A DNA stretch of 23,308 nucleotides from an uncultured Oscillospiraceae bacterium (GTDB lineage Bacteria > Bacillota > Clostridia > Oscillospirales > Ruminococcaceae), in the NCBI GenBank assembly GCA_910589145.1, contig CAJUSD010000040.1:1-23308 (forward strand), written 5' to 3'. Of the stretch, positions 10,086 through 17,241 are shown one piece after another; position 1 is the stretch's first letter, and every line of letters begins with the position of its first letter. The position numbers and the translations under genes are program-made. Under the pieces are notes generated by a model. That model worked only from the letters and a program-made list of their open reading frames with translations, was not told the origin of the DNA and searched no databases.

Positions 10086-10973
10086 TCAAAGCCTCCTCAA
10101 ATATTGATAGAAGATATCTGCCGCTGCGCTTTTTATCCGGCCTCTGTCGGAAATCAGTTTGACTTCCCGCTGCGGCGGTTCACAGTCAAGCTCAATTTGA
10201 ACCAGTGCATTTCGGTTCACCAGCGGCAAAGCAAAGCTTTCAGGGACAAATCCAATCCCCAGGTTGTTTTGAATCAGCGGGAGCAGCAGATCAGAGGTTG
10301 CAACCTCCATTTCCAGCTCTATATTGGCGTTATGTTCCAAAAAGAATTCCTTATATAAATCATAAGTAGCCGTTCCCCTTCCAAGCCCAACCCAGGAGCA
10401 CCCAGATAAATCCTCCCATTTAATCTTTCCTGCTCCCAAATGTTTGTATTGGCTTCCACCCACAAGAATTTCCCGAAACCTCCATACTGTTTCGCATGGA
10501 AAGGTATTTGGAGCCTTGACAGGGGTGGTCACCAATGCAAAATCCAGTTTTCCGGCGGTGAGAAGCTTCATGATTTCCGGCGTGCTGTGGTTATGTACCT
10601 TCATTCGGATGTTAGGATACTTGGTTTTGAATTCTCTCATAACATCCAGAAAGAAAAGATGGAGTGCAGTTTCAGTAGCTCCTATCTCAACAGTTCCAGC
10701 TCCTTGGGAATACGGCCCGCTGATTTCCTCCTGGGCGCTGGTCAGATGGAAATATGCCGCTTCCACATGGAGGTACAATTTTTCCCCTTCCGGTGTGAGA
10801 ACGATCCCCCTTGGTTCGCGGATAAACAGGCGGCAGTTTAACTGTGCTTCCAGCAGTTTTATAATTCTTGTTACATTGGGCTGGTTGCTTCCCAGTGCAG
10901 CAGCGGCTTTGGTGAAGTTTCCATATTTTGCGGCATAGTAAAAAATTTTATAGTGTTCAAAATTGATATCCAT
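10086..10973 (-). CDS. LysR-family transcriptional regulator
   Basis: A 295-residue LTTR. The N-terminal winged helix-turn-helix (about 1-60) includes FTKAAAALGSNQPNVTRIIKLLEAQL, and a linker helix leads to the periplasmic-binding-protein-like effector domain (about 90-295). It is divergent from the MATE exporter gene with about 105 bp between, the usual arrangement for an LTTR that controls its neighbour, so it probably senses a compound handled by the exporter; the ligand is unknown. The ATG is about 15 nt from the nearest GGAG, a weak arrangement, but the start agrees with the family. Confidence 0.88.
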   Translation of the reverse strand: MDINFEHYKIFYYAAKYGNFTKAAAALGSNQPNVTRIIKLLEAQLNCRLFIREPRGIVLTPEGEKLYLHVEAAYFHLTSAQEEISGPYSQGAGTVEIGATETALHLFFLDVMREFKTKYPNIRMKVHNHSTPEIMKLLTAGKLDFALVTTPVKAPNTFPCETVWRFREILVGGSQYKHLGAGKIKWEDLSGCSWVGLGRGTATYDLYKEFFLEHNANIELEMEVATSDLLLPLIQNNLGIGFVPESFALPLVNRNALVQIELDCEPPQREVKLISDRGRIKSAAADIFYQYLRRL

Positions 10974-11078
10974 GTATTTTTTATATATCTCCTATGTTAT
11001 ATATACATTTTAAATATTGCTCTTTCCGTAGTATACTTTAATTCCGATAAAATGTAAACAACAAAGGGGTTGTATATC
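10974..11078. promoter_or_regulatory. Divergent LysR/MATE promoter region
   Basis: A 105-bp AT-rich spacer. TATACT at 11033-11038 is the best -10 candidate toward the exporter, with a weak TTTAAA about 17 bp upstream. TATATA repeats (10982-11006) face the LysR gene. Regulator sites are expected here, but I cannot single one out. Confidence 0.4.
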
Positions 11079-12422
11079 TTGAATAAAGACTTGACACAGG
11101 GTGATCCAAAAAAGGTTTTATGGGCTTTCTGCCTGCCGATGTTTGGCAGCATTGTTTTTCAGCAGCTCTATAATATTGCTGACTCCTTGGTTGCAGGTAA
11201 ATTCATTGGTGAAAATGCCCTCGCCGCAGTTGGAAACAGCTATAATGTCACTTTGCTTTTTATCGCCTTTGCCTTTGGGTGCAATATTGGCTGCTCTGTA
11301 ACCGTTTCCCAGCTATTTGGCGCAAGGGACTATAAAACCATGAAAACTTCAGTATATACTGCCCTGATTGCAAGCGGCGCTTTGTGCGCAGTTTTTATGA
11401 CGGTTGGGCTGCTGTCCTGCGACTGGCTTCTGCTCCTGATGAAAACACAGGGAGAAATCATGACAGATTCCTCCCTGTATTTAAAGATCTATATCTGGGG
11501 CTTCCCTTTCCTGCTCTTCTACAACATTGCAACAGGGGTTTTCTCCGCGCTGGGGGATTCTAAAACGCCATTCCTGTTTCTCGCTGCGTCTTCAACGGCA
11601 AATATCGCAGTTGATATTCTCTTTGTAAAGGGGTTCTCTATGGGAGTTGCCGGAGTTGCATGGGCGACCTTTCTCTGTCAGGGGGTTAGCTGCGTTTTTT
11701 CCCTGGTGTTGGTTTTAAAACGCCTGGCAGGTATCAAAACAGATGGAAATGTACCCATCTTTTCCGGGCAGCTGTTAAGAAAAATCGCCGTTGTTGCCGT
11801 CCCCAGCGTGCTGCAGCAATCCTTTATTTCAGTGGGGAATATGATGGTTCAAGGGTGCATCAACGGCTTTGGGGTCAGTGTTGCGGCAGGGTATTCAGCT
11901 GCCGTCAAACTCAACAATCTGGTGATTACATCCTTTACCACCATCGGGAACGGGATTTCCAACTTTGCGGCTCAGAATCTGGGGGCACATCAGGAAGGGC
12001 GGATCAGACAGGGAACCCGCGCAGGGTTAAAGCTGGTGTGGTGTTTGTGCATTCCGTTCTGTTTGGCATATATTGTTTTCGGAAAGTATCTCCTTTTGCT
12101 CTTTATGGATCAAAGCTCTGCCATTGCCCTTGCAACCGGCCGGATGTTTTTATGGATTCTGTCTCCGTTCTATTTTGTAATAGCTGCCAAGCTGGTGGTG
12201 GATGGCGTTCTCCGGGGCATAAGCGCAATGTGGCAGTTTATGGCTGCCACATTTACGGATCTTATTCTGCGTGTTGTTTTGGCATTTGTGTTTTCCGGGG
12301 CCATTAACTCCGCTGCGGGGATTTGGGCGGCGTGGCCTGTGGGGTGGGCCATTGCCACCACACTTTCTGTTTTCTTTTATTTGAGAAAATGCGGCGCGAA
12401 TCTGGCAGGGAAGTCTGCTTAA
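11079..12422 (+). CDS. MATE-family efflux transporter
   Basis: A 447-residue integral membrane exporter with about 12 hydrophobic helices in two homologous halves; MATE proteins expel cationic drugs or metabolites against Na+ or H+. The N-terminus (NKDLTQGDPKKVLWAFCLPMFGS then QQLYNIADSLVAGKFIGENALAAVGNS) is characteristic of the clostridial MATE/NorM-like group. Two TTG starts are possible: 11070, which leaves no room between AAAGGGG and the codon, and 11079, which has 9 nt spacing and matches the usual MNKDLT beginning, so I chose 11079. Flanking genes are a divergent LysR regulator and a convergent MerR/GyrI-like regulator 24 bp past its stop. The substrate cannot be told. Confidence 0.88.
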   Translation: MNKDLTQGDPKKVLWAFCLPMFGSIVFQQLYNIADSLVAGKFIGENALAAVGNSYNVTLLFIAFAFGCNIGCSVTVSQLFGARDYKTMKTSVYTALIASGALCAVFMTVGLLSCDWLLLLMKTQGEIMTDSSLYLKIYIWGFPFLLFYNIATGVFSALGDSKTPFLFLAASSTANIAVDILFVKGFSMGVAGVAWATFLCQGVSCVFSLVLVLKRLAGIKTDGNVPIFSGQLLRKIAVVAVPSVLQQSFISVGNMMVQGCINGFGVSVAAGYSAAVKLNNLVITSFTTIGNGISNFAAQNLGAHQEGRIRQGTRAGLKLVWCLCIPFCLAYIVFGKYLLLLFMDQSSAIALATGRMFLWILSPFYFVIAAKLVVDGVLRGISAMWQFMAATFTDLILRVVLAFVFSGAINSAAGIWAAWPVGWAIATTLSVFFYLRKCGANLAGKSA

Positions 12423-12446
12423 ATACCTCAATTTTGGGTATACAGA

Positions 12447-13265
12447 TTATGCCTTTGCAATAGGATAGCATACCTCAGTGACATATTCTTCAGGGTTGGC
12501 GGTTTCGTGGGGGCTGACATGGTAGATGTTAAAGGCTGTACCTGTGAATTGGTAGCCATTATCCCTAATCCAGTTGGCAACCGCCTCGTTGACCTCTGAT
12601 ATCTTTTCATAGGAGCCGGTATAGGTGGCAGATGCCGCTAATACTGGAGGGATGGTGCGGAAGCTGACATTTTCTGTATCCGGGTAGCTTCCCTGTACCG
12701 ATTTGCGGACCTCTACATCCACTTCGGTTTCCTTATACTCCTTGTCGTGAAAAACCGCCATAACATAGCAGGGATTGGCGTCATGTATCCCCAACGGCTC
12801 CGTTTCTTTCATCAATATCTGCCAGAGGAGTCCCTCCTGCTCATAAGCTGGGATAACTTTACGGACACAGGCAGCGTATATTTCTGGGATTTCCTTTTTG
12901 GTCACATCGTACTTTAACATGGTTCCATCCTTTCTCAGTCGTTCCAAGGCTGTGTCCAGCAGCCGCAGCCTGTGCCTAGCAATATCCGCCTGTTCCTGGA
13001 CTTCCGCCCGCTTGATTTTCAGATACTGCTCAAAGGATTGGGGATCGGGGTTATGGGACAGTATCTCTCCAATGGCAGACAGGTGAAAACCCATGTCCTT
13101 CAAGGCGGTGATGCGGTTGGCAATGGGGAGCTGGGATTCATAGTAATACCGATACCCGGTAAAGGGATCGACCTTTTCCGGGCTCAGCAGCCCCATTTCG
13201 GCATAATGCCGCAGCATACGGATGCTGATTCTGGACAGCTTGGAAAAATCTCCGATTCTGATCAT
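12447..13265 (-). CDS. MerR-family regulator with GyrI-like effector domain
   Basis: A 272-residue regulator of the BmrR/BltR type. Residues 1-70 are the MerR winged HTH (MIRIGDFSKLSRISIRMLRHYAEMGLL, then GYRYY), followed by a dimerising coiled coil (about 75-110) and a C-terminal GyrI-like small-molecule-binding domain (about 120-272) that in homologues binds bulky cationic or hydrophobic drugs. It converges on the MATE gene. Its own promoter has the overlong 19-bp spacer typical of MerR targets, so it is probably autoregulated. GGGAG lies upstream of the ATG; a perfect 12-bp palindrome CACATATATGTG (13277-13288) sits just before it. Confidence 0.88.
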   Translation of the reverse strand: MIRIGDFSKLSRISIRMLRHYAEMGLLSPEKVDPFTGYRYYYESQLPIANRITALKDMGFHLSAIGEILSHNPDPQSFEQYLKIKRAEVQEQADIARHRLRLLDTALERLRKDGTMLKYDVTKKEIPEIYAACVRKVIPAYEQEGLLWQILMKETEPLGIHDANPCYVMAVFHDKEYKETEVDVEVRKSVQGSYPDTENVSFRTIPPVLAASATYTGSYEKISEVNEAVANWIRDNGYQFTGTAFNIYHVSPHETANPEEYVTEVCYPIAKA

Positions 13266-13307
13266 CTTTGTTCTCCCACATATATGTGATTTTTTAGGCC
13301 CAAGGCT

Positions 13308-13338
13308 ATTGTACAGTATACCATTGTGTCAGAGTCAA
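13308..13338 (-). promoter_or_regulatory. MerR-type promoter with 19-bp spacer
   Basis: On the minus strand TTGACT (13333-13338) and TACAAT (13308-13313) are separated by 19 bp, 2 bp longer than optimum. MerR regulators activate such promoters by untwisting the spacer. The spacer holds an imperfect dyad (GACACAATGGTATACTGTAC). Confidence 0.7.
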
Positions 13339-13348
13339 GGGGAACCTG

Positions 13349-13392
13349 AAAAAGAAAACCGTCCCTGTTGGATGTATCCAGCAGGGACGGTT
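13349..13392 (-). terminator. Strong terminator of the 50-aa gene
   Basis: AACCGTCCCTG (13357-13367) pairs with CAGGGACGGTT (13382-13392), with inner TGGA/TCCA pairs and a 4-nt TGTA loop. On the minus strand it is followed by TTCTTTTT. It begins 8 bp after the stop codon of the small minus-strand gene and would insulate the MerR promoter. Confidence 0.85.
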
Positions 13393-13400
13393 ATTTGAAT

Positions 13401-13553
13401 TTATAATCCATATTGTTTTTGACAGTATAAATGATACAGTAATCCCCACCCGAAAATGCAGAAGGCCTTTGCTTTTTTACCTTGAAGGCGTTTTATATGA
13501 CCCTCATCTGGCAATTTGTAAATTGCCCTTAAATTACGTCCTCTTTCACTCAT
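13401..13553 (-). CDS. Small 50-residue protein, unknown function
   Basis: An intact 50-codon gene. ATG at 13551-13553 is preceded by AAGGAAG at 9-10 nt spacing, and the stop is followed at once by a strong terminator. The N-terminal half is basic and charged (MSERGRNLRAIYKLPDEGHIKRLQGKK); the C-terminal half has a hydrophobic aromatic stretch (about 30-43, AFCIFGWGLLYHLY) and two cysteines (C32, C44), so it may associate with the membrane. It has its own promoter candidate (13625-13654) and follows the three-gene XRE operon on the same strand. I do not recognise the family. The full gene signals make it more than a chance frame. Confidence 0.6.
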   Translation of the reverse strand: MSERGRNLRAIYKLPDEGHIKRLQGKKAKAFCIFGWGLLYHLYCQKQYGL

Positions 13554-13623
13554 TTAAAAGACTTCCTTTTATTCTCCCTAAGTGCCTCAATATTGGTTTG
13601 TAAAAGGAAAATGTCTCTGTAAG

Positions 13624-13654
13624 AAGTATATCTCATACTTACCGTCCAAATCAA
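13624..13654 (-). promoter_or_regulatory. Promoter and dyad upstream of the 50-aa gene
   Basis: On the minus strand TTGATT (13649-13654) and TATACT (13625-13630) are 18 bp apart. A perfect 6-bp dyad AAGTAT-N5-ATACTT (13624-13640) overlaps the -10 box and could be an operator. Confidence 0.45.
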
Positions 13655-13662
13655 ACAAAAGC

Positions 13663-13983
13663 TTATCTCTTTTTATAAAATATCCTCCCAACGCCATTTC
13701 CGAAAAGGACAATGAATCCATAAATGAGTACATAAGCCCATGCAGTTAAATTGTAATAAATAAAAATCGTTGGGAAAAACAGCACCATAGCCAGCAGGGT
13801 CAGCAAAGGTTCAAACCCCTGCCGGATGCCACATATCGCCCCGCAGGCGAAGGCAATCAGAGGAATCACACACAGCATCATCACCATTGCCATTCCTGTA
13901 TCCTTTATCAGAGCGGGAAGCAGATAAAAATCTACGGCCAACACAATGACATATGGAATCAGAGAAATAAATCTTTTTTTCAT
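13663..13983 (-). CDS. Small integral membrane protein
   Basis: A protein of 106 residues from ATG 13981-13983, or 108 from the TTG at 13989, with three to four hydrophobic helices (about 8-25, 33-50, 58-76 and 80-97) and a basic tail (FYKKR). No family is recognised. It is the third gene of an operon after an XRE repressor: the repressor's stop is immediately upstream and GGAGG of the ribosome site lies inside the end of the repressor gene. Small multi-pass proteins paired with short XRE regulators are common in Firmicutes, usually without known function. Confidence 0.65.
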   Translation of the reverse strand: MKKRFISLIPYVIVLAVDFYLLPALIKDTGMAMVMMLCVIPLIAFACGAICGIRQGFEPLLTLLAMVLFFPTIFIYYNLTAWAYVLIYGFIVLFGNGVGRIFYKKR

Positions 13984-13989
13984 GTTCAA

Positions 13990-14184
13990 TCAATCCTCCA
14001 ATAGAAACAGTTCTTCCACCGTTGTTTCCAGGCAGCGTGCCATTTTCATTGCCAGTTCCAGGGAAGGGTTGTACTTGTCGTTTTCCACAGCAATGATGGT
14101 CTGCCGCGAAACATCCAACAGCTCCGCCAGATCCTCCTGTCGCCAGCCCATGGACTTGCGAAATTCTTTGATCCGGTTTTTCAT
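13990..14184 (-). CDS. Short XRE-family (Cro/CI-like) repressor
   Basis: A 64-residue protein that is essentially one HTH domain: IKEFRKSMGWRQEDLAELLDVSRQTIIAVENDKYNPSLELAMKMARCLETTVEELF. This belongs to the group of short XRE regulators found with small membrane proteins. Its ATG overlaps the stop of the preceding gene by 4 bp (ATGA), so it is translationally coupled. It probably represses its own operon through the dyad at 14613-14628, and may also act on the lipoprotein gene, which has a near-copy of that site. Confidence 0.9.
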   Translation of the reverse strand: MKNRIKEFRKSMGWRQEDLAELLDVSRQTIIAVENDKYNPSLELAMKMARCLETTVEELFLLED

Positions 14185-14546
14185 ACCTGTACACCTGTAA
14201 ACAGGAAAACAGCTCCTATTGCTGCAATCACACTGGCGGCAGCACAGACCAGAATAATGATTTTTAAAAGAGGTGTGGTTTCAAAGGAGTCCTTGTCGTC
14301 CTTTACAGCATTGCGGGTCATGATGAGCTGGGAAAACGTCTGGATCAAGGCCGCCGCTGTTAAGAGCATGCAGGGAATCAGGTTCAGCCTTGTATGATAG
14401 GCATATACCCGATAGCTTTCATAGAAAGACCATATCAACAGGGCAGCTACCAAGAAGACGTACGAATTCCTCTGCGCCCGGAAAACGATGTGCCGTTCCA
14501 TTTCGTCTGGTTTATGAAAACCGAGCCTTTTCAAGAAATGTTTCAT
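14181..14546 (-). CDS. Small membrane protein, first gene of the XRE operon
   Basis: A 121-residue protein with three predicted membrane helices (about 29-47, 55-74 and 95-117). The cytoplasmic N-terminus reads HKPDEMERHIVFRAQRNSYV, a motif shared with the start of the lipoprotein at 14798-16822. The frame is open to 14609, but that would put the start inside the promoter; ATG 14546 with AGGAGG 13 nt upstream is the likely start. Its stop overlaps the XRE start. No function is known; it may be the membrane partner of a regulatory module. Confidence 0.72.
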   Translation of the reverse strand: MKHFLKRLGFHKPDEMERHIVFRAQRNSYVFLVAALLIWSFYESYRVYAYHTRLNLIPCMLLTAAALIQTFSQLIMTRNAVKDDKDSFETTPLLKIIILVCAAASVIAAIGAVFLFTGVQV

Positions 14547-14588
14547 GGCGGTACTGATACCTCCTGACAGTAATTGAACTTTATTTAT

Positions 14589-14628
14589 ATTATAGGTACA
14601 GATGAACAAAATGTCAAGAGTTCTTTAC
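14589..14628 (-). promoter_or_regulatory. Promoter and operator of the XRE operon
   Basis: On the minus strand TTGACA (14612-14617) and TATAAT (14589-14594) are exactly 17 bp apart, a full-consensus promoter. The dyad GTCAAGAGTTCTTTAC (14613-14628, plus strand; arms match 6 of 7) overlaps the -35 box, where a repressor would block RNA polymerase. Confidence 0.75.
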
Positions 14629-14797
14629 TTTTTGTCAGGGAAATCAATCTTCAGATACATTGCAAAAAGACCTGATAATAAAAGTCAAGCCCCAAAATAA
14701 AGAAAAACAAAATTTGTTTAGGGAAAAAACGGTATACAAAAGCAAGCCACCGCCATTGAAATTTTTTGGCGCTGACAATGATGGGGGAAACGCTTCT

Positions 14798-16822
14798 TTA
14801 TTTGTTATCATTTATATTGAAGGTTACCCGGTTGGCGATATATTTCCATCCACCGTCAGGCAAAAGACGAATTGTGACAACACTGCTTTTTATCAGCTGT
14901 GCAGGATGATACTCCTTTGAAAACCAGTTATATTCCAGTTCCAGAAGGTCGCCATCCTGACGGATGTCGGAAACTGTACTAAAAACCCCAAAAGCTCCTC
15001 CGCGGCCGACTCCAAAATGATAGGTGTCTGTTGCTGCATCATAAAAATCTTTGTTGTTATATTTCAAATTTTCCTTTAATGCCTGAACAGTAGTATTGAA
15101 ATGAGAAGTAATTGTATTTTCAAACAACTCAGCAGGCAGTATCTCTTCTGTACCATTGGAACCTATTACAGTGGCGGAGGTTAGTTGTTCCAGAATGTCA
15201 TCCCCATTATCTGGATGGTCCAAATAAAACAAACTATGAAATATAAAATAGAGCTTTCCGGCAGCAATGGGATCGTCATTTTCGGTAAAATCCTTATCAA
15301 ATGGACTTCCTGTTCCCCAAGTTCTCAAATAAGTGTCATAATACCTCTGTTGCTCCTCGTTCATTACAGCAGATGGATTGGCAGAAGGTTCAGATCCCTT
15401 TTGGAAGTTCTGTGCAGAGAAATCCTGTTCTGACCCTCTGTCAGAATTGGTCTTTTTGCAGTTTTGCAGAATATATTCCGCAAAGCTCTCCCCAGACGAA
15501 ATGTCAAACCCAGTGCCGGACGTTCCAAAGTCTGCGGGAACAAATGAAATCATCTGAACATCGGAAAAGTCCTTGTCGGCTTCTTCCTTTCGGAGCCGGT
15601 ACTCCTCCGCTGTCAGATGGACAGTACCATCTTCCTGATAAATGTAGCCTTCCCTAATCTCCCCCTCAAAAACAGACGCGCCAAGGCAGAGAACCGATTC
15701 AATTTCTTCTGGGAAAACGGTATAATAGTTATCATCGTTTTCGCTGTTCCCTGCCGCCTTGTTTTCAAACTTCCAGCTTGTGCGGAACATACCGCCATTG
15801 GCAGAGGACAACGCAAAGTCAAACCCCGTGGGAACCTCCCCAAGCCGTTTTACAGTATTTCCGGTTATGCTGTAAACCACAGTACAGGTTGTCTTGTAAG
15901 CAGAGTAAACAACGAATACAGCCTGATCCATTCCCGTAAAACAATCTGACCGGAACACATTGACTGCCGATAAAACCATTCCGTCTTTTACAGTGTCCCA
16001 GTATTCCCTGAAATCCGCTTCCAGCGCTTGGGCGGCCTGCTGTGAGATTTGGCTGGGAGCAGGCGTATTTTCCGGCGTTAGGGGTTGAGGGGGTGTACCG
16101 GAAAATACCTTTTCAAGGTTTTCGTCTGTAAACTCATACCAAGCTGCGTCCGGCTTTTCTTCCTGCTGGGCCATAGCAGCGTTGTAATCTTCCTCGGAGG
16201 CAGTCTGCCCGTATACAGAATAGCCTATTGATTCCCAATTATCCTCAGTTTTTCCGCTGATAAGCGTTTGAGGCATGTACTCATTCCCCAAAAAACCGCC
16301 GGTGCAGATACCCCATTCCGTCGCTGTGGGATTGGAAAATCCATAGGTACCGTCTGTTTTCAAAGACTCAAATTCCCTGTAACTCTGTGGATATCCCCAA
16401 ACTTTGCCGTCCTTCCATTGAAGGACCAGAAAGCCGCCCATATCTCTGGCAGCATCAATTATTTGAAGAACTGTTTCATTTTCGCCGTTTCCATCCAAAT
16501 CCACTAAGGCAAACCGCCAAATTTCTGCATACTCACTGTCCGGGCTGAAAACCGCCGGAACCTCGCTGATATTGATGCTTTGGGGAGATGCTTCACCGCC
16601 TGTGCTGCAGAAAATCTGTCCTTGACCCAGCAAGGCAGAGCAATATGCCTCGTATGCGCTTCCTATGGTACTGTCCTGAGATTGGGATGCCGCCTCAGAA
16701 ACCGGCGTACATCCGCTGATTCCAAATCCAAATGCCAACAGGACGGCAATCAGATTTTTCTGAATCCTGAAAGCAATGTGTTGTTCCGTTTCATCCAGCT
16801 TTTGAAGTACAGGTTTTTTCAT
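14798..16822 (-). CDS. Large lipoprotein with a grafted N-terminus
   Basis: A 674-residue predicted surface lipoprotein of unknown function. The lipobox ISGC puts the lipidated cysteine at C38 after a hydrophobic core (about 24-37). Unusually, the signal is preceded by about 21 residues, KLDETEQHIAFRIQKN, that match the N-terminus of the membrane protein at 14181-14546. The mature part is acidic and rich in Asp, Glu, Ser and aromatics, with a D-x-D-G-N-G-E-x-E segment (VDLDGNGENETVLQI, about 109-123), which recalls VCBS/FG-GAP-like calcium-binding turns. ATG 16822 is preceded by GGAGGGA at 8 nt; the frame continues upstream into the promoter and is not used. It is monocistronic with a full-consensus promoter. 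Confidence 0.75.
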   Translation of the reverse strand: MKKPVLQKLDETEQHIAFRIQKNLIAVLLAFGFGISGCTPVSEAASQSQDSTIGSAYEAYCSALLGQGQIFCSTGGEASPQSINISEVPAVFSPDSEYAEIWRFALVDLDGNGENETVLQIIDAARDMGGFLVLQWKDGKVWGYPQSYREFESLKTDGTYGFSNPTATEWGICTGGFLGNEYMPQTLISGKTEDNWESIGYSVYGQTASEEDYNAAMAQQEEKPDAAWYEFTDENLEKVFSGTPPQPLTPENTPAPSQISQQAAQALEADFREYWDTVKDGMVLSAVNVFRSDCFTGMDQAVFVVYSAYKTTCTVVYSITGNTVKRLGEVPTGFDFALSSANGGMFRTSWKFENKAAGNSENDDNYYTVFPEEIESVLCLGASVFEGEIREGYIYQEDGTVHLTAEEYRLRKEEADKDFSDVQMISFVPADFGTSGTGFDISSGESFAEYILQNCKKTNSDRGSEQDFSAQNFQKGSEPSANPSAVMNEEQQRYYDTYLRTWGTGSPFDKDFTENDDPIAAGKLYFIFHSLFYLDHPDNGDDILEQLTSATVIGSNGTEEILPAELFENTITSHFNTTVQALKENLKYNNKDFYDAATDTYHFGVGRGGAFGVFSTVSDIRQDGDLLELEYNWFSKEYHPAQLIKSSVVTIRLLPDGGWKYIANRVTFNINDNK

Positions 16823-16859
16823 AGCAAATCCCTCCAAAGAATACAGAACTGATATTTGT

Positions 16860-16899
16860 ATTATATATATGGAAAAATAAAATGTCAATGATTCTTTAC
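16860..16899 (-). promoter_or_regulatory. Promoter and operator-like site of the lipoprotein gene
   Basis: On the minus strand TTGACA (16883-16888) and TATAAT (16860-16865) are 17 bp apart. GTCAATGATTCTTTAC (16884-16899, plus strand) matches the XRE-operon dyad at 13 of 16 positions and sits at the same place over the -35 box. Confidence 0.7.
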
Positions 16900-16975
16900 A
16901 TTTTTAAATGCAGCCCTTTCAGTCAGTTCCAAAAAAGGATATCATAACCCCTGTATCCAGGGCACTGCGGTATTC

Positions 16976-17003
16976 TTGACAAGTAAATTAAAAAAGGTAT
17001 AAT
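16976..17003 (+). promoter_or_regulatory. Promoter of the oxidoreductase gene
   Basis: TTGACA (16976-16981) and TATAAT (16998-17003), 16 bp apart, both full consensus. It implies a long leader of about 230 nt (about 17010-17241). The stretch 16900-16975 shows nothing else. Confidence 0.65.
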
Positions 17004-17009
17004 AAAGTC

Positions 17010-17241
17010 GGGCAGAAACCCTTAAATGATTAGAATTTATAATAACCGTATTTTGGACGTGTAAGCAGTTTTCTTTTTGATTGTAAATCTCTTACAGGAT
17101 GACATCATTACGGCGGCAGCGGCGAATAGGGCGAAAACGGTATCCCCTGTTGGCAAGAGGCGATCCGCGTATTTTCTCCCGCTCCTAATTTCTGCGAGTG
17201 GATTGAAACAATGATTTTTGTAATTGAGAAAGGACAGCAGA
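17010..17241 (+). other. Long 5' leader of the oxidoreductase gene
   Basis: A transcribed but untranslated stretch if the promoter call is right. It includes a GC-rich purine-heavy part (17108-17170) unlike the AT-rich DNA around it, and a 29-codon Arg-rich frame (17099-17188) with a poor ribosome site. I do not recognise a known riboswitch class. Confidence 0.3.

Noticed and set aside
10101..10938. Plus-strand frames opposite the LysR gene
   Set aside because: Antisense shadows; the LysR protein has full HTH and effector-domain similarity.
13811..14194. Minus-strand frame of 127 codons overlapping the XRE gene and the small membrane gene
   Set aside because: Different frame from two coupled genes with good ribosome sites; it would exclude the clear HTH protein.
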